Of a DNA stretch of 64,000 nt, positions 43,495 to 52,637 are shown in pieces (position 1 is the first letter of the stretch; each line of letters opens with the position of its first letter). This DNA is from Aeromonas sp. FDAARGOS 1405 (GTDB taxonomy: Bacteria > Pseudomonadota > Gammaproteobacteria > Enterobacterales > Aeromonadaceae), in contig NZ_CP077311.1 in assembly GCF_019048265.1 (NCBI RefSeq), positions 4,163,001-4,227,000 of the forward strand, written 5' to 3'. Position numbers and translations under genes: made by a program. The notes under the pieces are model-generated. The model searched no databases, was not told the origin of the DNA, and saw only the letters and a list, made by a program, of their open reading frames with translations.

Positions 43495-45144
43495 TTAATG
43501 CTCCAGCGACCGGAATTTCTCGCGCAAGTGGTTACGAATACCGATAGCGGTCAGGTTCAGACCCACGATCACCGTCACCAGCAGGAAGGAGGTGGCGTAG
43601 ACCAGCGGGCGGGCCGCCTCGACGTTGGGGCTCTGGAAGCCGACGTCATAGATGTGGAAGCCCAGGTGCATGAACTTGCGCTCCACATGCAGATACGGGA
43701 AGTTGCCATCCATCGGCAGGGTCGGTGCCAGTTTTACCACCCCCACCAGCATCAGCGGCGCCACTTCACCGGCTGCACGGGCAATCGCCAGAATAAGGCC
43801 GGTCATGATGGCCGGACTCGCCATCGGCAGCACGATGCGCCAGAGGGTCTCGGCCTGGGTCGCGCCCAGTGCCAACGAGCCCTGACGGATGGTGCTCGGG
43901 ATCCGCGCCAACCCCTCTTCGGTGGAGACAATCACCACCGGCAGAGTCAGGATGGCCAGGGTCAGCGCCGACCAGATCACGCCGGGTGAGCCAAAGGTCG
44001 GGCTCGGCAGCGCTTCCGGGTAAAACAGCTGATCCAGCGAACCACCGAGCGTGTAGACGAAGAAGCCCAGACCAAACACGCCGTAAACGATGGAGGGCAC
44101 GCCCGCCAGGTTGATCACCGCAATGCGGATAAGCTTGGTCAGACTGTTCTTGCCCGCATACTCGTGCAGATAAACCGCAGCCACTACCCCAAGCGGAGTC
44201 ACAATGATCGCCATCAGGATAACCATGAAGACGGTACCGAAGATGGCCGGGAACACCCCGCCCTCGGTGTTGGCTTCGCGAGGCTCACCGGAAACAAACT
44301 TGCCAATCTGGTGGAACCAGTGACCCACCTTGGCCAACAGGCTCATGTCGTTGGGCCATACCACGTCCAGTACCTTGGACATCGGCATGGTCACCAGCTC
44401 GCCACGCATATCCTTGACGGTGATGGCGTCGCGATCGGCTTGGCTACGCAGAGAGAAGAGCTCTTTTTCCAGCACCTGATAACGATCGTTGAGGGCCTGA
44501 CGCTCACTGGCCAGCTCCGCTTTGAGCTGATCGTTCAGCTCATTTTCGAGCTCTGCTTTACGTTCCTTGAGGCGCAACTTCTCTAATTGGTAGTTGATGG
44601 CGCCAATGGGGCCTTTTTGCAACTCATTGGCTTGTTCAGACAAACCGTTGCTTCGAGCCAGCATCCGCTTGAGCACTTTGTGCAAATCTTGCTCATGCAC
44701 GACGCCATCTTCCTTGGCCTCTACCACATAGCCATAGAAGTTGCCGTTGGTAGTACGCTCTATCATTGCCATCTCGACAGGAAGAGCCTGAGACTTGATA
44801 TCAGTCTCCAGCACCCAGCGAAAATCGAGGTCAACGAACTCGCGGTTGCCGGTCTTGACCAGATAACGGGTCAACACCTCACGTTCTTCACCTGCCAATG
44901 GCAATCCTGCGGCTCGCAGGCGTTCAACCGGCACCAGCTCACTGTCATTGATTTCACCAACCAACACACTCTTGTTACCGCTGGCGTCTTCCAGCTGCCA
45001 CTCATAGATGGGGTGGGGCCAGAAGTAGACCAGACCACGCCAGCCGATCAGCAACAACAGACCCAGTACCGCTACCAGGCTCAGGCTGACGGCACCGCCT
45101 GTCATCCAGATCCAGGGAACCCCTGATTTAAACCACTTACCCAT
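43495..45144 (-). CDS. pstA: PstA-type phosphate permease with long N-terminal insertion
   Basis: This 549-residue protein is nearly twice the length of E. coli PstA (296 aa). One membrane helix (about 12-34) is followed by about 250 non-membrane residues. These include a strong coiled-coil stretch at about 165-245 (EKLRLKERKAELENELNDQL, ERQALNDRYQVLEKELFSLR). The permease core begins near 285 with the usual PstA motifs YLHEYAGKNSLTKLIRIAV, INLAGVPSIVYGVFGLGFF and GSLALGATQAETLWRIVLP. Such long forms occur in the vibrio-type pst locus. The N-terminal part presumably sits in the periplasm with the PstC insertion. Confidence 0.93.
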   Translation of the reverse strand: MGKWFKSGVPWIWMTGGAVSLSLVAVLGLLLLIGWRGLVYFWPHPIYEWQLEDASGNKSVLVGEINDSELVPVERLRAAGLPLAGEEREVLTRYLVKTGNREFVDLDFRWVLETDIKSQALPVEMAMIERTTNGNFYGYVVEAKEDGVVHEQDLHKVLKRMLARSNGLSEQANELQKGPIGAINYQLEKLRLKERKAELENELNDQLKAELASERQALNDRYQVLEKELFSLRSQADRDAITVKDMRGELVTMPMSKVLDVVWPNDMSLLAKVGHWFHQIGKFVSGEPREANTEGGVFPAIFGTVFMVILMAIIVTPLGVVAAVYLHEYAGKNSLTKLIRIAVINLAGVPSIVYGVFGLGFFVYTLGGSLDQLFYPEALPSPTFGSPGVIWSALTLAILTLPVVIVSTEEGLARIPSTIRQGSLALGATQAETLWRIVLPMASPAIMTGLILAIARAAGEVAPLMLVGVVKLAPTLPMDGNFPYLHVERKFMHLGFHIYDVGFQSPNVEAARPLVYATSFLLVTVIVGLNLTAIGIRNHLREKFRSLEH

Positions 45145-45161
45145 TGTCGATTCCTTGCCCG

Positions 45162-47399
45162 TTACATGGAGCTGTATTTTTCACGCAACCGCTGGCGGAC
45201 AAACTCGGCCAGGGTGTTGAAGAAAAAGGTGAACACAAACAGTACGAAGGCCGCGAGGAACAGTACTCGATAGTGGGAGCTGCCCACTTCCGACTCCGGC
45301 ATCTCCACCGCAATGTTGGCGGCGAGGGTACGCAGCCCCTGGAACATGGAGAAGTCCATGATGGGGGTGTTGCCGGTAGCCATCAGCACGATCATGGTCT
45401 CGCCCACGGCGCGGCCAAGGCCCATCATCACCGCAGAGAAGATGCCCGGGCTGGCGGTGAGGATCACCACCCGGCTCAGGGTCTGCCACGGGGTGGCCCC
45501 CAGCGCCAGCGAGCCCTGAGTCAGATGCTTGGGCACCGAGAAGACCGCATCTTCAGCGATGGAAAAGATGGTGGGGATGACAGCAAAGCCCATGGCGATA
45601 CCGACCACCAGCGAGTTGCGCTGGTCAAATTTGATCCCCATTACATTGGTGAGCCAGCTACGGGTATCACCACCGAAAAACGCATTTTCGACGACAGGAC
45701 TGAGAGTAAGAGCCATCCAGCCAATCATAATAACGACAGGGATCAGCAAGACGGCTTGACTGCCCTCAGGCACACTTTGCTTGAGAGTGTCAGGCAACAG
45801 ATGCCATAGCAGAGCTGCAAGCAGCATCCCCATCGGCAACATCACCAGCATCATAAAAATGCCCGGCAGGTAATCTTCCACGATGGGAGCAAGCCACAAA
45901 CCAGCCAGGAAACCGAGGATGACGGTTGGCAATGCCTCCATGATCTCGATGGTTGGTTTAACAAACTTGCGCATGCCCGGAGACATGAAGTAGGCGGTAT
46001 AGATGGCACCGGCAATCCCGAGTGGTACAGCAAACAACAGCGCATAAAAAGCGGCTTTGAGAGTACCAAACGAAAGAGGTACCAGACTCAACTTGGCTTC
46101 AAAGTCGTTGCTGGCGGAGGTGGATTGCCACACATACTGGGGTTCCGGATACCCTTCGTACCATACCTTTTGCCAGAGGGCAGACCAGGTCACTTCGGGG
46201 TGATCATTCTCAACCGTAAACAACTTGAAGGTGTCGCCTTGTTGCATCAACAGTGCATTGTGGCGTGGAGAGATGGCCAGCGCAGAAAGCTCCCCCCCTT
46301 CAACTGTCTCGGTCAGCAGCTTGGTCTCGCCGGTGGCGTGGAAGAAGCTGATGATGCCGTCCTTGTCGGCACTGATGAAGCCTTTGCGAAAGTGCTCGGG
46401 AGTCAACAGATCCACGGCGCCATCACCCTTGAAATCACGGATCTGGGTGAACTGGCGTTTGCCATCCTTCGCCACTTCAAACCACTGGGAGATGACGCCG
46501 TTGTCATTACCTACCAGCAACGAAGAAGCGCCTGCCAGCAGCTCGACCCGGGTCACATTGGCGTTGGTGGCATTGATCTCCAGCACGTTGCGTAGGGAGA
46601 TTTCGCTCAGGTTATGAATGTCATAGACGGAGAGACGATTTCCCTGACGTACAAAGAGGATCCGCAGATTGGGGGTCAGCAACATCTGATCCACATGACG
46701 CGGCAAAGAGGGAATCGTGTAGTTTTCACTGCTCCACTCAATCTCCCCAGAGATGAAGTTCTCCTCGCCGCTCATCACAGTCATCACGCCACGACCATCT
46801 TCGGTCACGGCAGCGGTCGCCATCTTGTCCTTGGTGGCTTCGAACACCATCCGTTGCAGCGCCTTCCCTTGCGGGTCGATCACTACAGGCTCTTCGCCGA
46901 AGGGATATTTCAGGCTGGGTTCAATCACCCGCACATCGTTGGGGTAGGAGACCTTAAACGCAGGCTGGACAACCAGTGCCTTGCCATCGGCAAAGCCGTA
47001 GGCAATCAGCTTTTGGCCCGGCGCAGGCGTTGTGGCCGTGCTGATGTCGCCAGCAACCTGGGCTTGGCCCAGTGACTGGCCCACCTTGATCTTGTCATCT
47101 CCTTGTAGCGCGAAGAAGTTGACCTGACCTTTATCGTTGAAGTGATAGCCGATCTCGTTCTGCTCTTCCATGCCGAGCCAGGCTGTCTTCCCTGCGACGG
47201 GCAGGGTAAACGAGGTGGCAGGCTCCATGGAGGCGCCATTGAAGATGGGTTTCACCACATAGAGCAGATAAAAGAAGATAAGCAACAGCGCCACCAGTAC
47301 CAGGGCTCCGCCTGTGGTGACGCCATATTTGGCCAATTTATCCTTGATCCGGCGTTTTCTACTGCCCGCCATGACCAGGTTTAACGATTCCGATGACAT
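45162..47399 (-). CDS. pstC: PstC-type phosphate permease with beta-propeller-like insertion
   Basis: This is a 745-residue permease; E. coli PstC has 319. The first helix lies at about 27-48. Residues of about 60-425 form a soluble, beta-rich region with WD40-like repeated units (LRILFVRQGNRLSVYDIHN, SLLVGNDNGVISQWFEV, GFISADKDGIISFFHATGE, ALAISPRHNALLMQQGD). The membrane core follows from about 440, with EIMEALPTVILGFLAGLWL, GSLALGATPWQTLSRVVIL and VGETMIVLMATGN. The start is ATG 47399, with TGAGG upstream; the frame also opens at TTG 47411. A Pho-box array lies 38 bases beyond the start. No pstS is adjacent. Confidence 0.92.
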   Translation of the reverse strand: MSSESLNLVMAGSRKRRIKDKLAKYGVTTGGALVLVALLLIFFYLLYVVKPIFNGASMEPATSFTLPVAGKTAWLGMEEQNEIGYHFNDKGQVNFFALQGDDKIKVGQSLGQAQVAGDISTATTPAPGQKLIAYGFADGKALVVQPAFKVSYPNDVRVIEPSLKYPFGEEPVVIDPQGKALQRMVFEATKDKMATAAVTEDGRGVMTVMSGEENFISGEIEWSSENYTIPSLPRHVDQMLLTPNLRILFVRQGNRLSVYDIHNLSEISLRNVLEINATNANVTRVELLAGASSLLVGNDNGVISQWFEVAKDGKRQFTQIRDFKGDGAVDLLTPEHFRKGFISADKDGIISFFHATGETKLLTETVEGGELSALAISPRHNALLMQQGDTFKLFTVENDHPEVTWSALWQKVWYEGYPEPQYVWQSTSASNDFEAKLSLVPLSFGTLKAAFYALLFAVPLGIAGAIYTAYFMSPGMRKFVKPTIEIMEALPTVILGFLAGLWLAPIVEDYLPGIFMMLVMLPMGMLLAALLWHLLPDTLKQSVPEGSQAVLLIPVVIMIGWMALTLSPVVENAFFGGDTRSWLTNVMGIKFDQRNSLVVGIAMGFAVIPTIFSIAEDAVFSVPKHLTQGSLALGATPWQTLSRVVILTASPGIFSAVMMGLGRAVGETMIVLMATGNTPIMDFSMFQGLRTLAANIAVEMPESEVGSSHYRVLFLAAFVLFVFTFFFNTLAEFVRQRLREKYSSM

Positions 47400-47436
47400 G
47401 CAAGACCTCAATGTAAGCTAGGCTTCGCGGCATTAT

Positions 47437-47465
47437 ATGGCGGTTGCATGACAGTTTTGTTACAT
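47437..47465 (-). promoter_or_regulatory. Tandem Pho boxes upstream of pstC
   Basis: On the minus strand three PhoB half-sites occur with exact 4-base spacers: ATGTAAC, CTGTCAT and CCGCCAT (plus-strand ATGGCGG-TTGC-ATGACAG-TTTT-GTTACAT). The central 7-mer is identical to the consensus. The array is correctly placed to activate pstCAB-phoU under phosphate limitation. Confidence 0.75.
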
Positions 47466-47576
47466 CGAGAACGCTTTAACAGAGGTTGTTAGCGGAAAAA
47501 TGGGCGGGGATCCCTTCGAAGGCGAGCGAGCGTAATGCATTGTTTATAAAGGGATATTTATGCTGATAATCAGCAA

Positions 47577-47594
47577 GGGCAGCCTGCGCTGCCC
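47577..47594 (-). terminator. Hairpin after tadA
   Basis: GGGCAGC / GCTGCCC with a 4-base loop, 10 bases past the tadA stop on the minus strand. The downstream T content is modest, so termination efficiency is uncertain. Confidence 0.55.
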
Positions 47595-47603
47595 CCGAAT
47601 GAT

Positions 47604-48326
<723 letters not shown>

Positions 48327-48410
48327 TCAGCATCTCTATGATAAAAAAGGAGTTGCACCCGTTTGGCCATGCTATTAGACTTCCTCCCCGTCAGCCGAGT
48401 CTGACTCCGT

Positions 48411-48487
48411 CGGTGTGTAGCGCAGCCAGGTAGCGCATCTGCATGGGGTGTAGAGGGTCGGAGGTTCGAATCCTCTCACACCGACCA
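48411..48487 (+). tRNA. tRNA-Pro (anticodon GGG)
   Basis: This is a 77-base cloverleaf. The acceptor arms CGGTGTG and CACACCG pair perfectly. The anticodon stem TCTGC/GTAGA closes the loop ATGGGGT with anticodon GGG. The T-arm GGAGG-TTCGAAT-CCTCT is standard, and the encoded CCA end is present. It closely resembles E. coli proL. A strong terminator follows 12 bases later. The gene is single, not in a tRNA cluster. Confidence 0.97.
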
Positions 48488-48498
48488 TTCTCCCCGAG

Positions 48499-48531
48499 AA
48501 TAGCCCAGTCAAACGACTGGGCTATTTTTTT
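48499..48531 (+). terminator. Terminator of the tRNA-Pro gene
   Basis: AATAGCCCAGTC / GACTGGGCTATT, a 12-bp perfect stem with AAAC loop, followed by TTTTT. Confidence 0.96.
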
Positions 48532-48710
48532 GCCTCCGATTTATCCTCCTGACGATGCCAGCCCATCAAGCACAAAAAACACCCAGAACCACTTGAATCT
48601 TTTTGCCGAACTCATTAAGATGCGCAACTTTCCGCCGGTAGACAACACAGGGAGGTGGAAACACGAGTGAAGGGATCACTGTCCGGCTTGCGTGCAACAC
48701 AGGACCAGGC

Positions 48711-48851
48711 ATGAACCAGAACACCGATTTCGCACCCGCCATTACGCTTTATTCCGTTCCACACGACACCCCTTGCCACACCGAAAGCGAAAATGAACAG
48801 GTCATCCAGCTGGATGTGATCGATCTGGCCGAACCGGATGATGACTATTGA
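48711..48851 (+). CDS. Small acidic protein, 46 aa, unknown
   Basis: ATG 48711 with AGGA 6 bases upstream opens a 46-codon frame ending at TGA 48851. The peptide starts MNQNTDFAPAITLYSVP, has one Cys (near residue 22) and ends in an acidic tail (IDLAEPDDDY). Net charge is strongly negative, unlike the random translation of the surrounding DNA. It stands between the tRNA-Pro terminator and the aceBA promoter. I do not recognise it. Coding potential needs conservation evidence. Confidence 0.45.
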   Translation: MNQNTDFAPAITLYSVPHDTPCHTESENEQVIQLDVIDLAEPDDDY

Positions 48852-49222
48852 GCCCAGCCAGATGGCCGCTCATCACCAGCACATCGCCTGTTCAACGCTC
48901 TCCGTTTCAGGCCCTTGGCGAGAAATCTGCAAAAAACGACAAACTGCTAATTCTATCAAGGATGGCAGTATTATTGACTGATGCGTCTCCCCCTTTCCTC
49001 TCCAGCATCCCCCCCGACAATTGATACAAACCTACGTTATTGCGCTTCACTTTCCATCGTTGCAACCGCTGGTGCCAACAGAGCCTGCATCACCACACCA
49101 AGTTTAAAACGCACGTTCACCAACTAGGTCTAGCAATAGCAAAACATTCATTGCCACATTCAAACGCAATTTATACAGCTGTTTTGGCAAAGCCTGGAGT
49201 TAGGTCGGGATTTGTTTTTGCA

Positions 49223-49253
49223 TTTGTAATTTTATTACGTAATAAGTTACAAA
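49223..49253. promoter_or_regulatory. Large A+T-rich palindrome upstream of aceBA
   Basis: The core TTATTACGTAATAA (49232-49245) is a perfect 14-base palindrome. It is extended by TTTGTAA on the left and TTACAAA on the right, with one base of asymmetry. It lies about 290 bases before aceB. It could be a regulator binding site. The protein is unknown. Confidence 0.45.
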
Positions 49254-49403
49254 ATGAGGTGCAGGGTAACGGCCCAAATTAGCCGTTGTCCGATGGGAAA
49301 AAGCAGGAGCATAACCATCTGCGTAGAGCTTTTACACCAACCAAATAAAGCAATAAAAAACATCAACTTAACCATATCCAAAAAACAGGTGTTTAAAAAA
49401 AAC

Positions 49404-49420
49404 TGTTGACGTACTCAACA
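49404..49420. promoter_or_regulatory. Operator-like dyad near aceB
   Basis: TGTTGA-CGTAC-TCAACA is a perfect 6-bp inverted repeat with a 5-base spacer. It lies 119 bases before the aceB start and overlaps a TTGACG hexamer that could be a -35 element. It is a candidate repressor site for glyoxylate-shunt control (IclR or GntR type), with no direct evidence for either. Confidence 0.45.
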
Positions 49421-49538
49421 ATATTTCGCACCTTATCAATCGTGTTATCCCGTTGTTGCGGGAACGTTTCAGGAACAGGGATTCGACTTTAGTCGTAGTT
49501 AGTAAGTTCAAAATGTAATTCTCAAAGGAGTGAACCTT

Positions 49539-51146
49539 ATGTCGGCACCGGCTCAGACCCACTGCAGCGCCCGCCTTCGCATCCAGGGCGAGATGCTATC
49601 CGAATACGCGCAAATTCTGACGCCGGACGCGGTGGCTCTGGTCTCCGAACTGGTGGAACGTTTTGCTCCCCAAAGAGGGGAATTGCTGAAACAACGTGTG
49701 GCACGCCAGGCCCGTATCGATGGCGGCGAGCTGCCGGACTTCCTGCCGGAAACAGCCCACATCCGTGAAGGTGACTGGACCATTCGCGGCATTCCCGCCG
49801 ACCTGCAAGACCGCCGTGTGGAGATCACCGGCCCGGTCGAGCGCAAGATGGTGATCAACGCCCTCAACGCCAACGTCAAGGTGTTTATGGCGGACTTCGA
49901 GGATTCACTGGCTCCAGCCTGGAATAAGGTGATCGAGGGCCAAATCAACCTGCGCGATGCGGTCAACGGCACCATCTCTTACACCAGTCCGGAAGGAAAG
50001 GCATACACCCTGACCCCCAATCCGGCGGTGCTCATCTGCCGGGTGCGTGGTCTGCACCTGCCGGAAAAGCATGTCACTTTCGATAGCGAACCGATCCCCG
50101 GCGGCCTGTTCGATTTTGCCCTCTACTTCCTGCACAACTATCAGGCGCTGCTGGCCAAAGGCTCGGGCCCCTACTTCTACGTGCCCAAGTTGCAGAGCCA
50201 TCTGGAAGGGCGTTGGTGGAGCGAGGTGTTCGCCTGGACCGAGGACAAGTTCGGTCTGCCCCGTGGCACCATCAAGGCCACCGTGCTGATTGAAACCCTG
50301 CCAGCCGTATTCGAGATGGATGAGCTGCTCTATCAGATGAAGGATCACATCGTTGCGCTGAACTGCGGCCGTTGGGACTACATCTTCAGCTATATCAAAA
50401 CCTTGAAGAACCATCCGGATCGGGTACTGCCTGATCGTCAGATGGTGACCATGGACAAGCCGTTCCTCTCCGCCTACTCGCGGCTGTTGATCAAGACCTG
50501 TCACAAGCGCGGTGCGCTGGCGATGGGCGGTATGGCCGCCTTTATTCCGGCCAAGGATGCCGCCGTCAACGAGCAGGTCTTCGCCAAGGTCAAGGCCGAC
50601 AAGGAGCGCGAAGCCAACAACGGCCACGACGGTACCTGGGTCGCCCACCCTGGCCTTGCCGATACCGCCATGGCGGTGTTCAACGCCACCATTGCTGCTG
50701 GTGCCAAGAACCAGATCGGCGTGCTGCGCGAGCAGGATGCCCCCATCACTGCCGCCGACCTGCTGGCCCCCTGTGAGGGCGAGCGGACCGAAGCAGGCAT
50801 GCGTACAAATATCCGGGTCGCCCTGCAATATCTGGAGGCCTGGATCAACGGCAACGGCTGCGTGCCCATCTACGGTCTGATGGAAGATGCCGCCACCGCC
50901 GAGATCTCCCGCACCTCCATCTGGCAGTGGATCCGCCACGGCAAGAGCCTGTCTAATGGCAAGGTAGTGACCAAGGAGCTTTTCCGCCAGATGCTGGCCG
51001 AGGAGCTGGAGGTGGTCAAAGCCGAGGTGGGCACAGCACGCTGGCAGGCAGGACGCTTTGCCGAGGCAAGCGACCTGATGGAAGAGATCACCTGCGCCGA
51101 TACCCTGATCGATTTTCTGACGCTGCCCGGTTACGAGCGGCTCTGA
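49539..51146 (+). CDS. aceB: AceB, malate synthase A
   Basis: This condenses glyoxylate with acetyl-CoA to malate, the second glyoxylate-shunt step used for growth on acetate or fatty acids. The 535 residues are close to E. coli AceB (533). Family landmarks include VFMADFEDSLAPAWNKVIEG near residue 110, PRGTIKATVLIETLPAVFEM near 250, ALNCGRWDYIFSYIKT near 280 and GTWVAHPGLADTAMAVF near 365. ATG 49539 has AAAGGAG 8 bases upstream; GTG 49530 is in frame but poorer. It forms an operon with aceA, 72 bases apart. No aceK follows. Confidence 0.95.
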   Translation: MSAPAQTHCSARLRIQGEMLSEYAQILTPDAVALVSELVERFAPQRGELLKQRVARQARIDGGELPDFLPETAHIREGDWTIRGIPADLQDRRVEITGPVERKMVINALNANVKVFMADFEDSLAPAWNKVIEGQINLRDAVNGTISYTSPEGKAYTLTPNPAVLICRVRGLHLPEKHVTFDSEPIPGGLFDFALYFLHNYQALLAKGSGPYFYVPKLQSHLEGRWWSEVFAWTEDKFGLPRGTIKATVLIETLPAVFEMDELLYQMKDHIVALNCGRWDYIFSYIKTLKNHPDRVLPDRQMVTMDKPFLSAYSRLLIKTCHKRGALAMGGMAAFIPAKDAAVNEQVFAKVKADKEREANNGHDGTWVAHPGLADTAMAVFNATIAAGAKNQIGVLREQDAPITAADLLAPCEGERTEAGMRTNIRVALQYLEAWINGNGCVPIYGLMEDAATAEISRTSIWQWIRHGKSLSNGKVVTKELFRQMLAEELEVVKAEVGTARWQAGRFAEASDLMEEITCADTLIDFLTLPGYERL

Positions 51147-51218
51147 ATCACGGGCCCCAGCGGGGCTCGCCAATAACAAGTCAATGGAAACGTGAAATCA
51201 ATGAAAGAGGGAACTGAT

Positions 51219-52532
51219 ATGGCACTGACCCGTGAGCAACAGATCCAGGCTATCGAGAAAGACTGGGCGGAAAACCCCCGCTGGAAAGGGATCAAGCGCG
51301 GCTACAGCGCCGAAGACGTGGTGAATCTGCGCGGCAGCTTGCAGCCGGTTCACACCCTGGCTCAGCGCGGTGCCGACAAGCTGTGGGGTCTGATCCACGG
51401 CGACGCCAAGAAAGGCTACGTCAACTGCCTCGGCGCCCTGACCGGTGGTCAGGCAGTGCAGCAGGCCAAGGCGGGGATCGAGGCGATCTACCTCTCCGGC
51501 TGGCAGGTGGCGGCGGACAACAACTTGTCCTCCACCATGTATCCGGATCAGTCCCTCTACCCGGCCAACTCGGTACCGTCCGTGGTGGAGCGCATCAACA
51601 ACTCCTTCGCCCGTGCCGACCAGATCCAGTGGGCCAACAAGGTAGGACCTCAGGATGAGGGCTTTATCGACTACTTCCTGCCGATCGTGGCCGATGCTGA
51701 AGCCGGTTTCGGCGGCGTGCTGAACGCCTTCGAACTGATGAAGGGGATGATTGAAGCGGGCGCCGCTGGCGTGCACTTCGAAGATCAGCTCGCGTCCGTC
51801 AAGAAGTGTGGTCATATGGGCGGCAAGGTGCTGGTACCGACTCAGGAAGCGGTGCAGAAGCTGGTTGCCGCTCGTCTGGCAGCCGATGTATGCGGCACCA
51901 CCACCCTGGTGATCGCCCGTACCGACGCCAACGCCGCTGACCTGCTGACCACCGACGCCGACCCGTACGATGCAGACTTCCTGACTGGCGAGCGCACTGC
52001 CGAAGGGTTCTACAAGGTACGTGCCGGTATCGATCAGGCCATCGCTCGCGGTCTGGCTTACGCCCCCTACGCCGACATGGTGTGGTGTGAGACCGCCAAG
52101 CCGGACCTGGACGAAGCGCGTAAATTTGCCGAAGCGATCAAGGCCAAGTTCCCGGATCGCATCCTGGCCTACAACTGCTCCCCTAGCTTCAACTGGAAGA
52201 AGAATCTGGACGATGCCACCATCGCCCGCTTCCAGCAGGAGCTCTCCGACATGGGCTACAAGTACCAGTTCATCACCCTCGCAGGTATCCACAACATGTG
52301 GTTCCACATGTACGAGCTGGCCTACCAGTACGCCCGTGGCGAAGGGATGAAGCACTACGTCGAGATGGTGCAGGAGCCGGAATTTGCCGCCGCCAGCCGT
52401 GGCTACACCTTCGTGGCCCACCAGCAGGAGGTCGGTACCGGTTACTTCGACAAGGTGACCACCGTCATTCAGGGTGGCCAATCCTCGGTCACCGCGCTGA
52501 CCGGCTCCACCGAAGAAGATCAGTTCCACTAA
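51219..52532 (+). CDS. aceA: AceA, isocitrate lyase
   Basis: This splits isocitrate into succinate and glyoxylate, bypassing the decarboxylating steps of the TCA cycle. It has 437 residues (E. coli 434). The active-site loop [17 protein letters not shown] lies near residue 195, with [18 protein letters not shown] near 73, [11 protein letters not shown] near 155, the [14 protein letters not shown] segment near 318 and [19 protein letters not shown] near 400. ATG 51219 is preferred over ATG 51192 and 51204 because of AGAGGGA about 10 bases before it and alignment with known N-termini. Confidence 0.95.
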   Translation: MALTREQQIQAIEKDWAENPRWKGIKRGYSAEDVVNLRGSLQPVHTLAQRGADKLWGLIHGDAKKGYVNCLGALTGGQAVQQAKAGIEAIYLSGWQVAADNNLSSTMYPDQSLYPANSVPSVVERINNSFARADQIQWANKVGPQDEGFIDYFLPIVADAEAGFGGVLNAFELMKGMIEAGAAGVHFEDQLASVKKCGHMGGKVLVPTQEAVQKLVAARLAADVCGTTTLVIARTDANAADLLTTDADPYDADFLTGERTAEGFYKVRAGIDQAIARGLAYAPYADMVWCETAKPDLDEARKFAEAIKAKFPDRILAYNCSPSFNWKKNLDDATIARFQQELSDMGYKYQFITLAGIHNMWFHMYELAYQYARGEGMKHYVEMVQEPEFAAASRGYTFVAHQQEVGTGYFDKVTTVIQGGQSSVTALTGSTEEDQFH

Positions 52533-52556
52533 TAAGAGAGCTGCCTTGAAATAGCA

Positions 52557-52587
52557 AAACCCCGGCCTGATGCCGGGGTTTCTTTTT
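52557..52587 (+). terminator. Terminator of aceBA
   Basis: AAACCCCGGC / GCCGGGGTTT with a 5-base loop followed by CTTTTT, 24 bases after the aceA stop. Confidence 0.95.
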
Positions 52588-52637
52588 ATCTGCCATTCAA
52601 ACGAAAGTCAGGCCACAACCGCACACCGCAGAGAGGA

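Larger units (their letters stand above)
48852..49538. other. Long A+T-rich region upstream of aceBA
   Basis: Nearly 700 bases without a supported gene. The last 400 bases are clearly richer in A+T than the chromosome around them. They contain two dyads listed separately (49223-49253 and 49404-49420) and a TCCCG/CGGGA hairpin near 49448. It must include the aceB promoter and operators. An 80-codon frame at 49040 is not supported by a ribosome binding site or coding bias. Confidence 0.6.

Noticed and set aside
48443..48670. A 75-codon frame overlapping tRNA-Pro
   Set aside because: It overlaps the tRNA and its terminator and lacks a ribosome binding site.
49110..49215. attC-like site suggested by GTTAGGT near 49199
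   Set aside because: No matching RYYYAAC partner or folded-stem arrangement could be found, and no integrase or cassette genes are nearby.
49040..49282. An 80-codon frame in the aceBA upstream region
   Set aside because: No ribosome binding site or coding bias, and it contains the large palindrome.
49404..49420. FNR site (TTGAT-N4-ATCAA) in the aceB promoter
   Set aside because: The dyad has the wrong spacing and arm sequence for FNR.
48411..49538. Genomic island inserted at tRNA-Pro, suggested by the A+T-rich DNA after it
   Set aside because: No integrase, no second copy of the tRNA 3' end and no mobile genes were seen; the stretch runs directly into core aceBA.
51198..52529. A 443-codon frame opposite aceA
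   Set aside because: Antisense shadow of isocitrate lyase.
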